Of a DNA stretch of 64,000 nucleotides, positions 1 to 12,544 are shown one piece after another. The first letter of the stretch is position 1. Each line of letters starts with the position of its first letter. Source of the stretch: Hsuehochloa calcarea (lineage: Eukaryota > Streptophyta > Magnoliopsida > Poales > Poaceae); NCBI GenBank assembly GCA_036346395.1, contig CM070613.1, forward strand, positions 23,678,818 through 23,742,817, given 5' to 3'. Made by a program: the position numbers and the translations under genes. Under the pieces are notes generated by a model, which was given only the letters and a program-made list of their open reading frames with translations, was not told where the DNA came from and did not search any database.

Positions 1-405
1 GGCCGCCTCCGCGACTGCGCGCGCGCGCCCGGCGTCCCCGTGTACGGCCTCGAACGTGAGGTAGTGGCACCAGAATCCGGCGTCCTGGAGACCGGCGCCG
101 TCGGGGTCCACCGCGCACCGGGCACGCCACTCCTCGAAGATCTCCCGGGCGGCGGCGACGTTGCCGTCGTGGCGAACCTCCATGGCGATCCACCCCCTGT
201 AGATGGTGGCGTAGTCGGCGGCGCAGTCGAGGGCGCCGCGGAGGAGGAGCCGCGCCTCCTTCAGGTCGCCATCGGCCCTGTACATGTCCAACGCCGTCTC
301 ATACCACCGCAGGGCTCGTCCGCGGGCGGGGTCGGCGGAGTCCAGCAGCTCGTAGACGCGCCGCCGCCGCTGAACCGCCGTGGTAGAAGCGCCCGCTCCG
401 ATCAT
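1..405 (-). CDS. HAT/TPR-repeat protein, N-terminal part (runs off window)
   Basis: Reading leftward from an ATG at 405-403, the minus strand is open to the window edge, giving 135 codons with no stop. The protein is helical and rich in Ala, Arg, Trp and Tyr. It begins MIGAGAS and contains segments such as ALRWYETALDMY, YRGWIAMEV, IFEEWRARC and FWCHYLTFE. The spacing of aromatic and small residues fits half-a-TPR (HAT) repeats of the crooked-neck/RNA-processing type; this is family inference. The start is chosen because homology to the paralogue at 31827-32330 begins just after it, including the RRRR run near residue 13. GC content is high and the codon use is that of a typical GC-rich grass exon. 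The C-terminal half lies outside the window. It could instead be an ordinary TPR protein; the partner and function are unknown. Confidence 0.7.
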   Translation of the reverse strand, partial: MIGAGASTTAVQRRRRVYELLDSADPARGRALRWYETALDMYRADGDLKEARLLLRGALDCAADYATIYRGWIAMEVRHDGNVAAAREIFEEWRARCAVDPDGAGLQDAGFWCHYLTFEAVHGDAGRARAVAEAA

Positions 406-2564
406 CCCCGTGTGGATCAGCAGCGCTACGGCCGGATCGACGGAAGAAGAGAGATACAGACGCGGCTCGTGTTTTGGGAGGACGAATGGGTTGGGATATA
501 TCTGCAGGGGCATCGCTTCCGTTTGCATGAAGGGATCTTAATTCTCATCGGATTCGGATTGGGAATCGCCAGTGTTCGTAGCTTAAAACCCATGCAAATC
601 CGCATCGTATCATGATTCACGCACGCTGAACCGGGAGAGCATTAGTGCCAGAGCAAAGCAAAATCCTGTGAAATTACCGGAAAACCCTACAATTCAAACA
701 GGCCATAAAAGAATTAGGCCAACGAGTTGAAGGGCGCGTTGATTAAAGGCCTTCAAAGTTCGTTTTCCCCCCAATTTTTTTTTTTTGGAATTAACACTGT
801 CCATTGGTGTTGAATGCAATTTTCTTTTGAGCGTTGGTTGAGCAAGAAAAGTTACCAATACACCCATAAACTTTGTATAGAATTTTGTGTCACTGTGCTT
901 TATACGTAGTTCTCCGAGAACTTCCCTTAAAGGCATCTATAATAGTATATTTTGTTGTCTTTAATTATGTCACGTTAACAAAATTTTACGTGGAGGAGAG
1001 AGCACACGTCAACAAAACATGATAATCCACTCTAGTTGACATATGAGTCTGTTTGAAAGAAAAATTATAAAATATAAATATTAGAGAGTATGTTAGAGGT
1101 TATATATTGAAGATATTGTCTTTAAAATGATGTAGTATATATTAGATACAATATTATCTTTAAATATTAGAGATGCTCCTGATGAGTTGTTTTGTGATAG
1201 TTTACATTAAATATGGGTAGGTCTATGAAAATTACTTTATTCATATCGTATTGTGTAGTCTGTGAGACTCGAAACGTAGTGGTTAACCACAGGACATGGT
1301 CTCCGTCCGTATCGATTGGACTAGCCAGCAGGTCGCAGATTCGCACATCTTAAAGTGTTATAAACGTTCCAAAATTTGACTGATTTAATTTGACTGATTT
1401 GAATGGCAACAGGATAATCTTCTTTAGTAAGAGAAAATAACAAAGCCTAGCCATTTTATTACGTGCAAAACTAGCTAATCACAAATCCTAGAAAATTAGG
1501 GATTGGGATGGCAGCGTCAGCGTGCTTCATTTTTGCGCAGCACATACTTTTTTCTTAGAGAGTACACAATGGACGCACTCACTTATAAACACCACACCAC
1601 ACGGACGCACACACGCACATCGGTCCGCACACACACGCGTGGATGTGTTCTTAACACATCTAATCTAAAGCGGGGGCTAGACCCTACGGAGCGCAAGCAC
1701 GTGTTTTGACCACTGAACATACGGAGGGATGTGATTGGTCGAATATAGGATTTGTTCCTCCTAACATAACAGGAGAAATATATATGAGCCTCTCGATGTA
1801 GCCGGATAAATAAAATGCATGATTGTGCCACTAGTGGTCGAAGAGTCAACCACATAAAGTTATCTGTCACAAGATCGAAAAAGTATTGAACAGTTCATGG
1901 ATGACAAAATATCTCACCTTGAGTTACGACTGAGTGCATTACTCGGAGCTCTACCACTAGGTATTCGAAAAACTAACACTCAGTACTCGGAGCTACAGTA
2001 CTCGGAGCTAAAGTACTCAGAACTGTATTACTCGGTACTCGTAGCTACAATACTCGAATTTCAGTCGAAAAGGATCATCGAGTATCACCAATTAGACCAC
2101 CCAATAAGGCATGATCTGACCATTCACACTGAAAGCCAACAACCGAAACTTTCACAACCACAAATGACAATACAACCCAACCGTCAATTATTTATCATCA
2201 CAAGGCCTACGACCAGTCCACATGGTCTTTTACAACCAGTCCACCTGGGCTAACAATCTCCCTCATTGATGAATACATTGACAACACTTCAAAGATATGA
2301 GTTGAATTTTGATAGAACCGAAACATAGATTTTTTCTTTACCTATAGTCCACGAAAATAAAAAAAGATAGAGTTAGTTCATCCAGTCCAAACCAATCTGT
2401 GCTTACAATTTTTCTTTTCAGTTTGTTTGTTGAATTCTTGGTTGCATCGTCGTGTGTCAGGTTGTTGATTTCTAGTTCTAGTTTTTATCTAGTTTATCAT
2501 TAACTAGTTTGCGTCTCAATCTTCGTGTTACTTTGCGTAGCTTCATCGTTGTGTCCAACTTAAC
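406..2564. other. AT-rich intergenic region, no gene recognised
   Basis: This is the upstream flank of the left-edge gene. It holds a T-run near 774-786, an ACAC-rich stretch near 1590-1640, and a short tandem repeat at 1981-2061 that is listed separately. Open frames here are short, lack recognisable domains and overlap on both strands. Nothing else could be assigned. Confidence 0.5.
1981..2061. repeat. Imperfect ~15-bp tandem repeat
   Basis: Four to five degenerate copies of a unit close to TACTCGGAGCTACAG follow one another. The plus frame through them reads as repeated YSEL motifs (QYSEL, KYSEL). The copies differ at one to four positions and the last is interrupted. Similar TACTCGG phrases occur in LTR B near 43850-43980, so the tract may be an LTR remnant. 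Confidence 0.7.
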
Positions 2565-2657
2565 GCCAAACAATCTCCTGCCGCTCAGGGCCGCGGCAAA
2601 ATAAAACAGCCGGCCATCGCTGCCACGACAACCAAAACCCCCTGCCATCGCTGCCGC
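2565..2657. repeat. Degenerate GCC-rich minisatellite, left part
   Basis: This tract is built from phrases like CTGCCATCGCTGCCGCGGCAACCAC. It continues after the inserted element, from 5455. The last five bases, GCCGC (2653-2657), are duplicated at 5455-5459 and mark the target site of the 2658-5454 element. Confidence 0.7.
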
Positions 2658-5454
2658 TGTAAGATCGAGGTGGCCGACTAGAGGGGGGTGAATAGGCGGT
2701 TTTAAAAATCTCTATCGGGCTAAACCAATATATAAATGCGGAAGCTAATAGCGAATTGGTTTTGCACAATTAAAACCTAAATCAACTAGGCTCAACTAAG
2801 TGCACCGACAATACAAGAGAGCAATCATACAATGATATATAAGCAATTAAAGCATGTAATGTAAATTGCTCAAAGTAAAGTACAAGTAAAAACAAGATGG
2901 ACACAATTATGTTTTACCGTGGTGTTCGGAGACTTGCCGGTCTCCCCTAATCCACATTGAGGTAAGCCCAACCACGTTGGACCGGCTCCACTAATTAAGC
3001 CAACACCTCCGAGGTAAGTCCAACACTTGGACCGGTTCCAATCCGAACCAACACCTCGCTCCACTAGGGTTGCTCTTCCTCCACTCCGGAGATGGCGAAC
3101 ACCAGACCACTCACAAACACGCCGGGTCTTCTCACAAGCTTCTTGAGAAGATCACCGCGCACGACGCCTCCACGCCGTCTAGGTGTCGGCAAAAACCAAG
3201 AGTAACGAATTCAAACTTTCACTTGAACTAATCAAGTGTCAACGCTCACGTGGATACACAATCCACTACCTAAGGCAACACATGCACTTAGTGTTTACTC
3301 TCTAATCTCACCAAGTGCAACACATGCACAAAAGAGAATAGAGACTTGCTCTTAGCTCAAAGAATGAGTATATCACTTAACAATAGCACCATCAACCTCT
3401 CCCAACCGGCCAAGGTGGCTATATATAGCCCACACACAAAAACTAGCCGTTGGGAGACAAACCCCTGAAAAATCAGGGAAATCGGAAGTTCCACCGTTCA
3501 AAGTCCGGAACTTCCGCACCTCAGCGATAGGCACAATAACGGCTATATCAGACGAGAAACTAGCCGTTGGAAATTGAGATCGGAACTTCCGCCAACCAAA
3601 ATGCGGAAGTTCCTATTATCGGAAGTTCCTCACATAACATTGCGGAACTTCCGCCAACCAAAATGCGGAAGTTCCTACAGAAATTTGGCTAAGTCCCAAA
3701 AGGGTGCTTCTCTGGAAAAAATGTTCTGCCAAATTTTCGGAACTACCGATAATAGGAAGTTCCGCCCATAACACTGCGGAACTTCCGATAATAGGAAGTT
3801 CCTCCCATAACACTGAGGAACTTCCGATAATAGGAAGTTCCACCCATAACACTGAGGAACTTCCGATAATAGGAAGTTCCGCCCATAACACTGCGGAACT
3901 TCCGATTATCCTGACAAACACAACAATAGCTTTTTCAACAACTTCAATTGCAAAACACATTTACCAATTGATAAGCCAATGCCGACAAGGATCAATAGCA
4001 AGATTCATAACAAGTTGCAAAACATATTTGCCAACTTTTAGAATCATACCACAAGGAAAAAGGTACATGGACTTACACTATTTGCAAAACACATTTGCAA
4101 ACTTAAGTCACATGCCACAAGAAATCAAATATGAGCATCAACTATTTGCAAAACACATTCGCAAATAACAACATCATGCTACAAGGCTAAGGTGCATGGA
4201 CTTCAACCATTTGCAAAGTATAGTCCCATGCTACAAAGAATAAATGCATGAGCCTCGGCTATTTGCAAAACACATTCGCAAATAATAGCTCTATGCATAG
4301 ATGAGCTAGAGCAAACACAATGAGCTATCAACACATGACTAACTCATGCTACTAGTCAAGACCCCTCTTAATAGTACGGCAATCCTGTACTAGCAATCCG
4401 GTCTTCCAACCAAACACCAAGACCGGTAAAGACTAGGAACACATCCTTAGCCCTAGCTAGTCATACCTTTGCCTTGCATCTTCTTGAAGCTTGATGACGC
4501 ACATCAACACTTCAAGTCCGGGTCCTTGACTTTGACAATCATCAACACATGATGATTTCTTCACTTCGGGATCTTGTCTTGAACATCAACACATGATGAT
4601 TTCTTCATCCCGAGTCTTCACATGCATCAACGCATGATGCATTCCTTCACTTGACCTCCATCAACACATGATGGGTCTTCTCTTGTCTTGACGATCAACT
4701 CATGATCATCTCTTCTTGATAAGCATCAACTCATGACGCATCCTTTACACCAAGCTCTTGACTTGATGATCAACTCATGATCATCCCAAGTCTTCACCAT
4801 CCTGGAACATAACCTATTCATCCAACTCATGGAAAATGTTACTTCCCCAATATGATTATCATTAATTACCACATCATACCATTAACACATAATGGTGGGA
4901 TAAGATACCTCAATCTTTCCCTCTTTGGTAATTGATGATAACCACTTAATTACTCATAAATTGAATGTTGATAAATGAGAGAACAAATTGAGTATATATC
5001 AACTACACAAGTTATATATATACTCTAACTTGAGTATACAAGAACTACACAAGTTCTATATACTCATAACATGAGTATACAAGAACTACACAAGTTTTGT
5101 ATACTCAAACGGATTTGTTTCAAAGTGGAAAATGGAATATGGATCAATACTAATGAAACCATAAAATATAGAATAAAACTCCCCCTAAATGTGTGCATGC
5201 ACAAATGTGTAATAAGATCATATGCACATATTCAAGTTCAACTTATGGTTGAGTTCAATCCTATATTTTGGATCCGAGGAATGCAATATTATATAAAAGT
5301 ACAAGTTGAAAGCATACATCGTTGATTTTCACCTTTATATCCAAATGAGACTATACACTAGATATAACAAATAGAATTGTTAGTCTCACAATTGGATTTG
5401 TCATTAATCACCAAAACACTCCATTAACTCATAATGGCGGGTCTAGATCTTTCA
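2658..5454 (+). mobile_element. LTR-type element D, probably a solo LTR (2.8 kb)
   Basis: The element begins TGTAAGATCG and ends GATCTTTCA, so it has TG...CA termini with a short imperfect terminal inverted repeat. It is flanked by the perfect 5-bp direct repeat GCCGC (2653-2657 and 5455-5459), as expected for integrase-made insertions. Its first 50 bases and last 130 bases match those of the element at 14318-20330, so both belong to one family. No reverse transcriptase, gag or internal primer-binding site is visible. A solo LTR is the simplest reading; a non-autonomous element is possible. The interior contains a 39-bp palindromic tandem array (3738-3905) and many short phrases such as CATCAACACATGATG near 4500-4800. 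The superfamily is undetermined. Confidence 0.8.
3738..3905. repeat. 39-bp palindromic tandem array (about 4.3 copies)
   Basis: Each unit holds GGAACTTCC-GATAATA-GGAAGTTCC, a near-perfect inverted repeat, followed by a 14-base spacer CNCCCATAACACTG. Because the core is self-complementary and 39 is a multiple of three, both strands are open and both read ELPIIGSS repeatedly. Isolated copies of the same core lie just upstream, at 3480-3680. It is not a protein-coding repeat in any supported sense. Confidence 0.85.
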
Positions 5455-6030
5455 GCCGCGACAAACACAATCTCTGCTGCCGCTACCACTCCCTGCTGGC
5501 AACCACAACCTCCTGCCACTCCCTACCGTGACAACCACCACCTCCTGAAGCTCGCTACCATGGCAACCGGAACCTCCAACCATTCTTGCCGCGGCATACA
5601 GAACCTCTTGCCATCGCTGTCGCAGCAAACATAATCTCTAACGTAGCTTCCCGTCTCTGCCGCTCGCTGCTGCAGTAACCAAAATCACCTGCCATTGATG
5701 CCGCGGCAACCATCGCTCCTGTCGCCGCATCCTTTATCTGCTGCTCACTGCCGCGGCAACCACAACAGCCTGATGTCGCTGCCGCAGCAAACGCAACCAC
5801 CTGCCGTCGCTGCTGCCGCCGCTTCCCAACTGCTGCCGTAGCAAGCCAAGGCATCGCCGTTGCTGCCGACCTCCTACCGTGGCAAGCCAAGGCGCCGCCG
5901 CCGATGAACATCCCTTGCCGCGACAAGCCAAGGCGTTGCCGCCACTACCCATCTCCTGCCGCGACACCGAAGTTCTTGTCACCGCTACCACACACCACCG
6001 CGGCAGCCGATCTACCTTCTTTGTCATTGC
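5455..6030. repeat. Degenerate GCC-rich minisatellite, right part
   Basis: This continues the tract cut by element D. Units of roughly 24-36 bases, with CTGCCG, GCGGCAACCAC and CCTGCC phrases, are repeated with many substitutions and indels. Open frames occur in several phases but have no conserved domain. Confidence 0.7.
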
Positions 6031-6089
6031 AAGCGCACCAACAGATCGCTCTGCATTGTGCCTCTAAGAAGCGAATTCTCTACTGCGGC

Positions 6090-8634
6090 ATACTACAATA
6101 CCAGCCGTCATTTTGAAGTTTCAGAAAGGAGCAAGAATCAAAAGGAGAAACCCTAATCAGTTGGTTTCGGTTGTTCAAGAGAGGAAAACCAGAAAAAAAG
6201 AGGTCAAAAAAATAGAAGAGTGTCCTCCTTCCCAAAAATTGAAAAGAATATCAAACTTTAGCCAAAACTAGTAAAAATTGGTAGAGCCCTTCTACATATA
6301 GTCACAAGCTTCACAATTTTTTTAGAAAGTTTGGCCCACGGGTTTGAAAGATATAGCAATTTCAAATTTGAACTCGAGTCGGTTTCGAGTCCGAGTATGA
6401 TTCTGTTTCCGAGACACCTTCAGTTAAACGAACATAACTTTTGCATATGGTGTCCGTTTTAGACGTTCTTGTGCTCGTTGGAAAGTTAACAACGAGGCAC
6501 ATCCTTTCCACCTAAGCTACAAGTCACCCTCCAGGGCCCCCAAAATCGGTCATCTTCGGCCACGAATTCGCATAGCAAGTTTTCAGTTTCTGTTTTTGCC
6601 GTTTCTTTTGGTCTTCCTTTCAGAATTTGGGTTTCGCCTCAACTGCAAAATTGTTGATCTCATCGCAAAATTTCAAAAGAGCATATATAAGATATATAAA
6701 AATGTAATACCCTTTAAATTATCTTTCAAAGATGATAAAGATCATCTCCATTGGATCTGTATAATGAAAGTTATGATATTTTCTTTACCACTGTTCTGAA
6801 TTCTGGGAAGATAAATGTTAGTGTTTTCATCTATTGTTTAGACTACTGTAGAGGCCGAATCTGGGGTTTTTTTTCCCTTCTAGAGTTTTATTCCTGGGAA
6901 CGTTAGCTTTCTTTTGGCACCGAGATCAGGAAAATCCGATCTGTAGTTTGGGAGATATGAATTTTTGATTACGAACTGTCCGGTCTGTCTGAAAACCGAG
7001 ATCGATGAGGTTTGTCCTCGGTTTTGTTCAAATTAGGGGCCGAATCAGAACCTTCACCCAACTAAGTTATTTTAGCCCTTAAAATTATATTTCCAAGCTG
7101 ATAAGAATAATTCTCATTGGATCAATAGGTTGAAAGTTACGCCGTTTTCTTTATCTCTGATCTGTATTCTGGACAGACGTAGATGGGTTGTGTTTAGCTG
7201 ATAATTAGCCCTCCGTTTTGGCCGAATCAGGGGATCCCGCCAACTAATGTTTTGTAGCCTGATCTGTTAAGATTCAGTGAGCACTGGTTTCAGGTCTTTT
7301 GGAGTTACAGATAATTAATGGTGATTTTTCTAGTATCGCTGCCAGTTTAGCGGTAATCGGGCTGTTGGGTAAACTTGGTAAAATTGATCCCGTTGTTTGT
7401 GTGGGAGAGATAGAGGGGATGGAAGGGCTCTTGTAGCAATGTCATATCTTGTTATTCTTATTTCGATTATTCATTTGTGTAGGCGGTGAGTGGAGGGGCA
7501 TATTCGTGTCCTCCTATTACGTCACATCGCGGAAGGCAAGTACCCTATGCTGTTTGGTGATGTTTCCAATTATTTGCTTGATGTCGGCATAAATTGTGAA
7601 TGCCTTTTTCTATCCATCCTGATGTTTATTTCATTTCAAGAAGATGACTCTTGTGATTAAAGAATTAGCATTCATTTCAGTGGTTGCATTCCATTACATG
7701 TAACTAACTTGTGTGGCATTCTTGATATATTATGTTGTGTGGGAATGCATACTTATACTTGTTTACTTATGTTGTTGAATGCCATGTGTCTTTTCCACTA
7801 ATGCGTGATATTCATTCATACCATGAGAAATCATCATATTCATTCATAAAATTCATTATGACCACGGAAGTGGATTCTTTTTTGTAAGTCCCATCAATTC
7901 CAGTATGGGCATTTGAAAGATCCATCAATTCCAGTATGGGCATTTGAAAACCCATCAATTCCAGAATGGGTACGTGTGATCCACCATTCCAATGTGGGCC
8001 ACATTGGACACCCGTATGAAACGTTCTTCATACGGTATTTGAGGTCCCCGTACTTTGTTAAGTACGGGCTTAAGTGAACACCGACGGGTGATTCACTCGC
8101 TATACCGGTATATGCAGTCGATAAGTCCATACCTTCAATGCATTCTTACATTTCATCCATTCATGTATTCATTCATACACACATGTATGTGTTCCAATAT
8201 TCGTTCGTAATTCAACTGAATTGTGTTGTCCACTCCATGTTTGATTATTCTTGTTTAGTACTTGCTGAGTCTTCGACTCACCCTTGCTTTGTATATTTTA
8301 ATTAGGTAATTGAGGAGGACGACAAGATGATTTGGTGGGGTAGTTCGGCACACTACACTTCACTTTTATCCAATCAGAACAATTATTATTGCCATTCAGT
8401 CAAGCCAAATTGTTTAAATAAGTTCCAAATTGTAATAACCCTATGTTGGTATCGTTTGACTGTTCGTGATATTATGTTCGTTTATCCATTCTTTACCATG
8501 ATTCTAGTGATCGTTCATTGTCATTCTTTAGGAATTTATGTTGATTGAATCTGGATAATCTAGTTTAAATGCTATGCTTAGTAGTTTGATAGGTTTGCGT
8601 GACATTTTGGCTTCCGAATAGCCAGGGTGTTACA
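6090..8634 (+). mobile_element. 3' portion of a long gypsy-type LTR (element F)
   Basis: The segment ends CAGGGTGTTACA at 8634, a typical LTR terminus. It carries a TGCTGAGTCTTCGACTCACCCTTGCTTTG stretch near 8264-8293, in the position where LTRs A, B and C have a related GCGAG...TTGTGCTCA...CTTGCT motif. Repeated CATCAATTCCAGTATGGGCA phrases lie at 7887-7969. No coding domain is present. The 5' terminus was not located and may lie upstream of the GCC-rich tract, which would put element D inside this LTR. The family is uncertain. Confidence 0.5.
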
Positions 8635-9219
8635 AAAAATTTACTTGGTCATCTTTTGAGACTAGCTGTTGTTCACTGTTTAAGCTAGAGGGCTATTTAC
8701 ATTGCACATTTTTCTGATTTTGTGCTCTACATCATGTGAACAATCTTGTACCCCAACAAAGAAATTCGAGTAGTTGGCTAGCGTCTCTCCTAGCACTTGG
8801 TGTGATAATTTTCTTTGCTTACATCAAGTCACATTGATCTTTACATGTGCGTTCATACACTTCTTTTGTAAGCTTTGATCAGATAGCTCTTTCTAGGCTA
8901 GCATCGGCAATGTTGACTAGTACTTTGAGCGATTTTTCAACTTGTAATTCCCGATTTGATTTGTTGCTAATCCTTGCTACCATATTGAAGCCTATCCTAG
9001 ATCCACCTTTACCATTGCACAGGTACCAGTTGCCTGCAATCTCTTTGTCAATCTTCAGAGATCGTTGAAACCGACATTAGTTGCCGGTCACCGCCTGTTT
9101 GCTTGGTAAGAATTGGTAAGAACTTGGTATGAGCTTGAGTGTGAGTGACTTTGAGCCTCGAGATCCTAGTTGTTGATAGAACATATACTTGTGATTTATT
9201 TTCTTATTTTCTACTGACC

Positions 9220-9795
9220 ATGGCAGGTTCACGGAATGATTATGAGATAGATCCACATCTTCTTCGAGGCATTGAATGAGAGCGCAAGAAAGTTCACGAG
9301 AAATATGCACACTTGAGACAAGCTTCTTCATCACTGGAGGTATATGATCGTGATAGTACGTCCGGTAAAACTAAAATTACTTTGCCATCCTTTGCTGGTA
9401 AATTTGATCCTGATGCCTATGTTGACTAGGAGATAGCTTTAGACAAAGAATTTGAATATTATGAATGGTCTGATAGGCAAAAGATTAGAGCTGTCACTTG
9501 TATTTTTGTTGAGGATGCAACACTTTGGTGGAAATATTTACGTAGATATGGAAGAGTGCCTCAAACTTGGCATGCATTAAAGAAACTTTTGAGAGATGAA
9601 TTTATTCCTAAATATCATGCTGATTATTTGTTAGCTAGATTACAACGTTTCAAACAAGGCCGTTAAACTGTAAGGGAATACTATCATGAATTGAAAACTC
9701 GTTTATTACATTATGGCTTAGAGGAACATGCTGAAGCTAGAGAGAATAGATTCTTAAGTGGGCTTAATTAAGCAATTCAGGACCTTCTTGTTCAC
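9220..9795 (+). pseudogene. Ty3/gypsy gag relic
   Basis: From ATG 9220 the frame starts MAGSRNDYEID and contains the retrotransposon gag hallmark: LPSFAGKFDPDAYVD, followed by FEYYEWSDRQKIRA, DATLWWKYL and LKKLLRDEFIPKYH. These match the conserved blocks of the retrotrans_gag family, which forms the capsid of the virus-like particle. In-frame stops at 9277-9279 and 9427-9429, and more downstream near 9664 and 9768, disable it. It is followed by a degenerate acidic region (ENHAEELNELIEPP). No zinc knuckle was found. Confidence 0.8.
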
Positions 9796-10154
9796 AAAAA
9801 ATATGGTTATCTCTCTCTCTCTCTCATTTGTTTATACTTACTGTAAGGTTGAACGTCAGATTAAGGAGAAATTGAGAATGTTTGATGATAGGACACATGA
9901 GAACAAACCTATGTTTATGTTTTTTTTTCGTGACTAACAATTTGCAGGAAATTGAGAACCATGCCGAAGAGTTGAATGAGCTGATTGAACCACCGACTCC
10001 GTTGGTTGAGAAGGAAGATGAGGAGATGAATGCACCGACATCATCTGAGGAGAGCTAAAAAGGTAAATATCATGATGCTATCATCACTTAAGGTGAGTAT
10101 GCTTATGAAGAACTACAATTGTCTACTGGTCATGCTATTTTATAGCAAAAATTA

Positions 10155-10999
10155 GTGAAAAACAATTATGATATGCACATGTTTCTAGCAGAGAATTCAG
10201 ACTGCATTGACTTGAGTGCACCATGTAATAAAATAATCGAATTGCCTACTATTTTGAGTGATTCATGTCATGAGTTAATCACATCTAATGAACGTGTGGA
10301 ATTGGTTAGACATATAGAAGTTTTGACTAGAATTTCTCCTACTGAATCTTTATGTTACGTAATGTTGTGTCCCCCTATAAAATTGTCCCATGCTATGGAG
10401 AAAGTTTCTGTAATTGCATGTTCGAAATCCTTGTTTAGTGCCTACACCCCTGGATATAAGTTTAATTTGATTGGAGATTATGGTGTAGACAATCAATTTC
10501 TTGTATATCGAATATGTATAAATTATGATCTCATGGATGAATTGAAGCTTGCTGTTTTGAACAACAATTCTTGCGTGTCGAATCTTGTTCATTATGAGAG
10601 GAAAATAAAATTTAGTGATCATCTAATACCTATGTGTTTGTCTCTTATTGCATCATCTAGTATTGACAATCTGCATCCTGATGTTGAAGTATGGAAGAAC
10701 TTACAAATCTTTTACCCTTACTAGATGAATTTGCTATCGCTCGATTTAAATCTGATTATATGGATGAACTTTGTTTGATTCCAAAAGTTATAGCCTTGCC
10801 CATATGTGCTACCACTGCAAGTTTACCACCTCAGAGATTTGAATTTCATAAATGCTTCACTTACATTTGCAAAACTAGTTGCAATAATTGCCGTGTGAGA
10901 AATTTTGTTTTGCTCATTAACATATATGATTATTCTTTAGGTGATAATACAATGAGCTTGTATGATCGTTGTTGTTTTATAACATTAATTATGCAATAA
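10155..10999 (+). pseudogene. Unassigned retroelement-associated frames
   Basis: Two overlapping open stretches (10155-10724 and 10691-10999) lie between the gag relic and the polyprotein tail. They are Ser/Leu/Cys/Ile-rich. No protease DTG, YVDD or integrase motif can be seen, and I do not recognise the protein. The position suggests a captured or strongly diverged part of the retroelement rather than a host gene. Confidence 0.35.
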
Positions 11000-12544
11000 C
11001 GAAGAACTGTTAAAACGGATGACATATACATATACCATGCATACACCTTGGCTTATTTGTTACCCTATTTTCAGCTTATCAAAAGCCGAGGACGGCTTTG
11101 TTTTCAAGAAGGGGAGGATGATGAGGACATGACCCCTATGGATACAACCATATTTGCTATGCTTCATGTTCCAATTATAAGAGCTCGTATGATTCACTTA
11201 AATTATTAGGTGAGCTCATTTTTAGGGGCACCTTTATATTATATGAATTATATGATGCTTCCTAATGATAAAAAAATATATTTGTGCAGTACCACATCAC
11301 TTTTTGTCCAAGCCAAGAAAGAGTTCGAGCTGGACAAGTTTTGGAATCCAATTTGGCCTACGGAGATAGCACTGACTTCAAACGTGTATAACATTGACAT
11401 ACGAAGTCCGTTGGAGCTCCATGAGTACTTGATGGAAAGCTTATATCATCCTCTTTCCAACAGATCTAGTCTTACCTCAAATTCCTTATGTGCACACCAA
11501 AATCACCAAAAGAAGGTGTTACGTCACTTGTTTGGGCCAAATTGGGCCTTGTAATACTTGGGCTAAATTGGGCCCAAGGGGAAGGCGCCACCCTAGGGGG
11601 CTCATACTGTTCACGTAGACAGTTCATGTATGAACAGTGCTATGAGTAGTACCACCCTCTATTTTCTTAGCTCTGTGCAGCTCCCTCCCCTATTTAAGGT
11701 GGCAACACCCTTCTAGTTTTCCTTAGATTTTGTTTAGTTAAAAGTTAGCTTTATTGTAACTTTGTGTATTGGCTTGTGTCGATTAGACCAACCATAATAC
11801 TGCTTCAGAATCCTAATTTTATCAAATATTTCAATCCTATTTGCAATTTTAGATTGCTTATTATATTGTTCTTGAGTATTCTTTGATTGCATACAGGAAT
11901 AGACCTTCGTGGTTAGGTCGATCGTGCTTCTAGCATGGTCAATAACAATCACGAAGTTGGTTCAGTGATTATAGGCATATTGGTTGTGCATGATTGGTAG
12001 TCAAATCATGAGAGTCGTCTCCACAAAAATTGAGTTATCATTCTCATCAAAAGATCGGGACACCCATTGTCGCATCACCATGCTCGCACCCTACAGTCTA
12101 CCTACGTGCAAGACTAGTTTTCAATAACTTAGTTAGCTACGACAATCCCACACTTGCCCATACGTTGGTATGCTTAGGTCTTAGATCTGGAGTTGCTGGC
12201 TTCAGTCCTTAGTTGGCCACAGTCGAGAATCTCCCCAATCTACGAGTCACAATCCTCACTTTCTTAGAATATATTATAACTTGCCCGCGTCTAAAAATTA
12301 GGTTTTTCATTTTATTTTCATACAAAATAATAGAGGAACACCCCTCTGGATATTTTTCAAAATCTCCGAAATTCACATTCATCATATTGTCATTTTTATA
12401 AAAAATTTCGTAAAATTTATCGTTCTAGTCGCAGTTGTGCGGTAATCGCACTAAAAAAAATTCCCAAATGACATTATATTTTGTATATCCCATATTGTAA
12501 AGGCTACAATAGTAAATGATCAATATTCCAAGGAAATACATGCA

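Larger units (their letters stand above)
8635..12240 (+). mobile_element. Decayed Ty3/gypsy interior with large pol deletion
   Basis: From left to right there is a leader-like region (8635-9219), a gag relic (9220-9795), unassigned reading frames (10155-10999), a short stretch resembling the C-terminal tail of a gypsy polyprotein (about 11080-11240, including RARMIHLNY in place of a usual RARARQLNY-like motif), and a 3' untranslated region with GGAATAGACCTTCGTGGTTAGG (11899-11920), known from grass gypsy elements. Protease, reverse transcriptase, RNase H and the integrase core are absent, so several kilobases have been lost. In-frame stops and an internal CT microsatellite (about 9810-9825) confirm the decay. 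Confidence 0.65.

Noticed and set aside
40..615. 191-codon plus-strand open frame
   Set aside because: It is the antisense shadow of the GC-rich HAT exon. The minus-strand reading has a paralogue; this one has no domain.
1260..1350. tRNA- or SINE-like phrases (GTAGTGGTTAACC, GGTCGCAGATTCGCAC)
   Set aside because: The possible A and B boxes are poor and there is no tail or target duplication, so it was not called.
3738..3905. Regularly spaced palindromic repeats resembling a CRISPR array
   Set aside because: The spacers are identical rather than unique, the setting is a plant transposon, and no cas gene exists.
3704..4168. 154-codon frame with repeated ELPIIGSS
   Set aside because: It is explained by a palindromic 39-bp array inside an LTR-type element; the opposite strand gives the same peptide.
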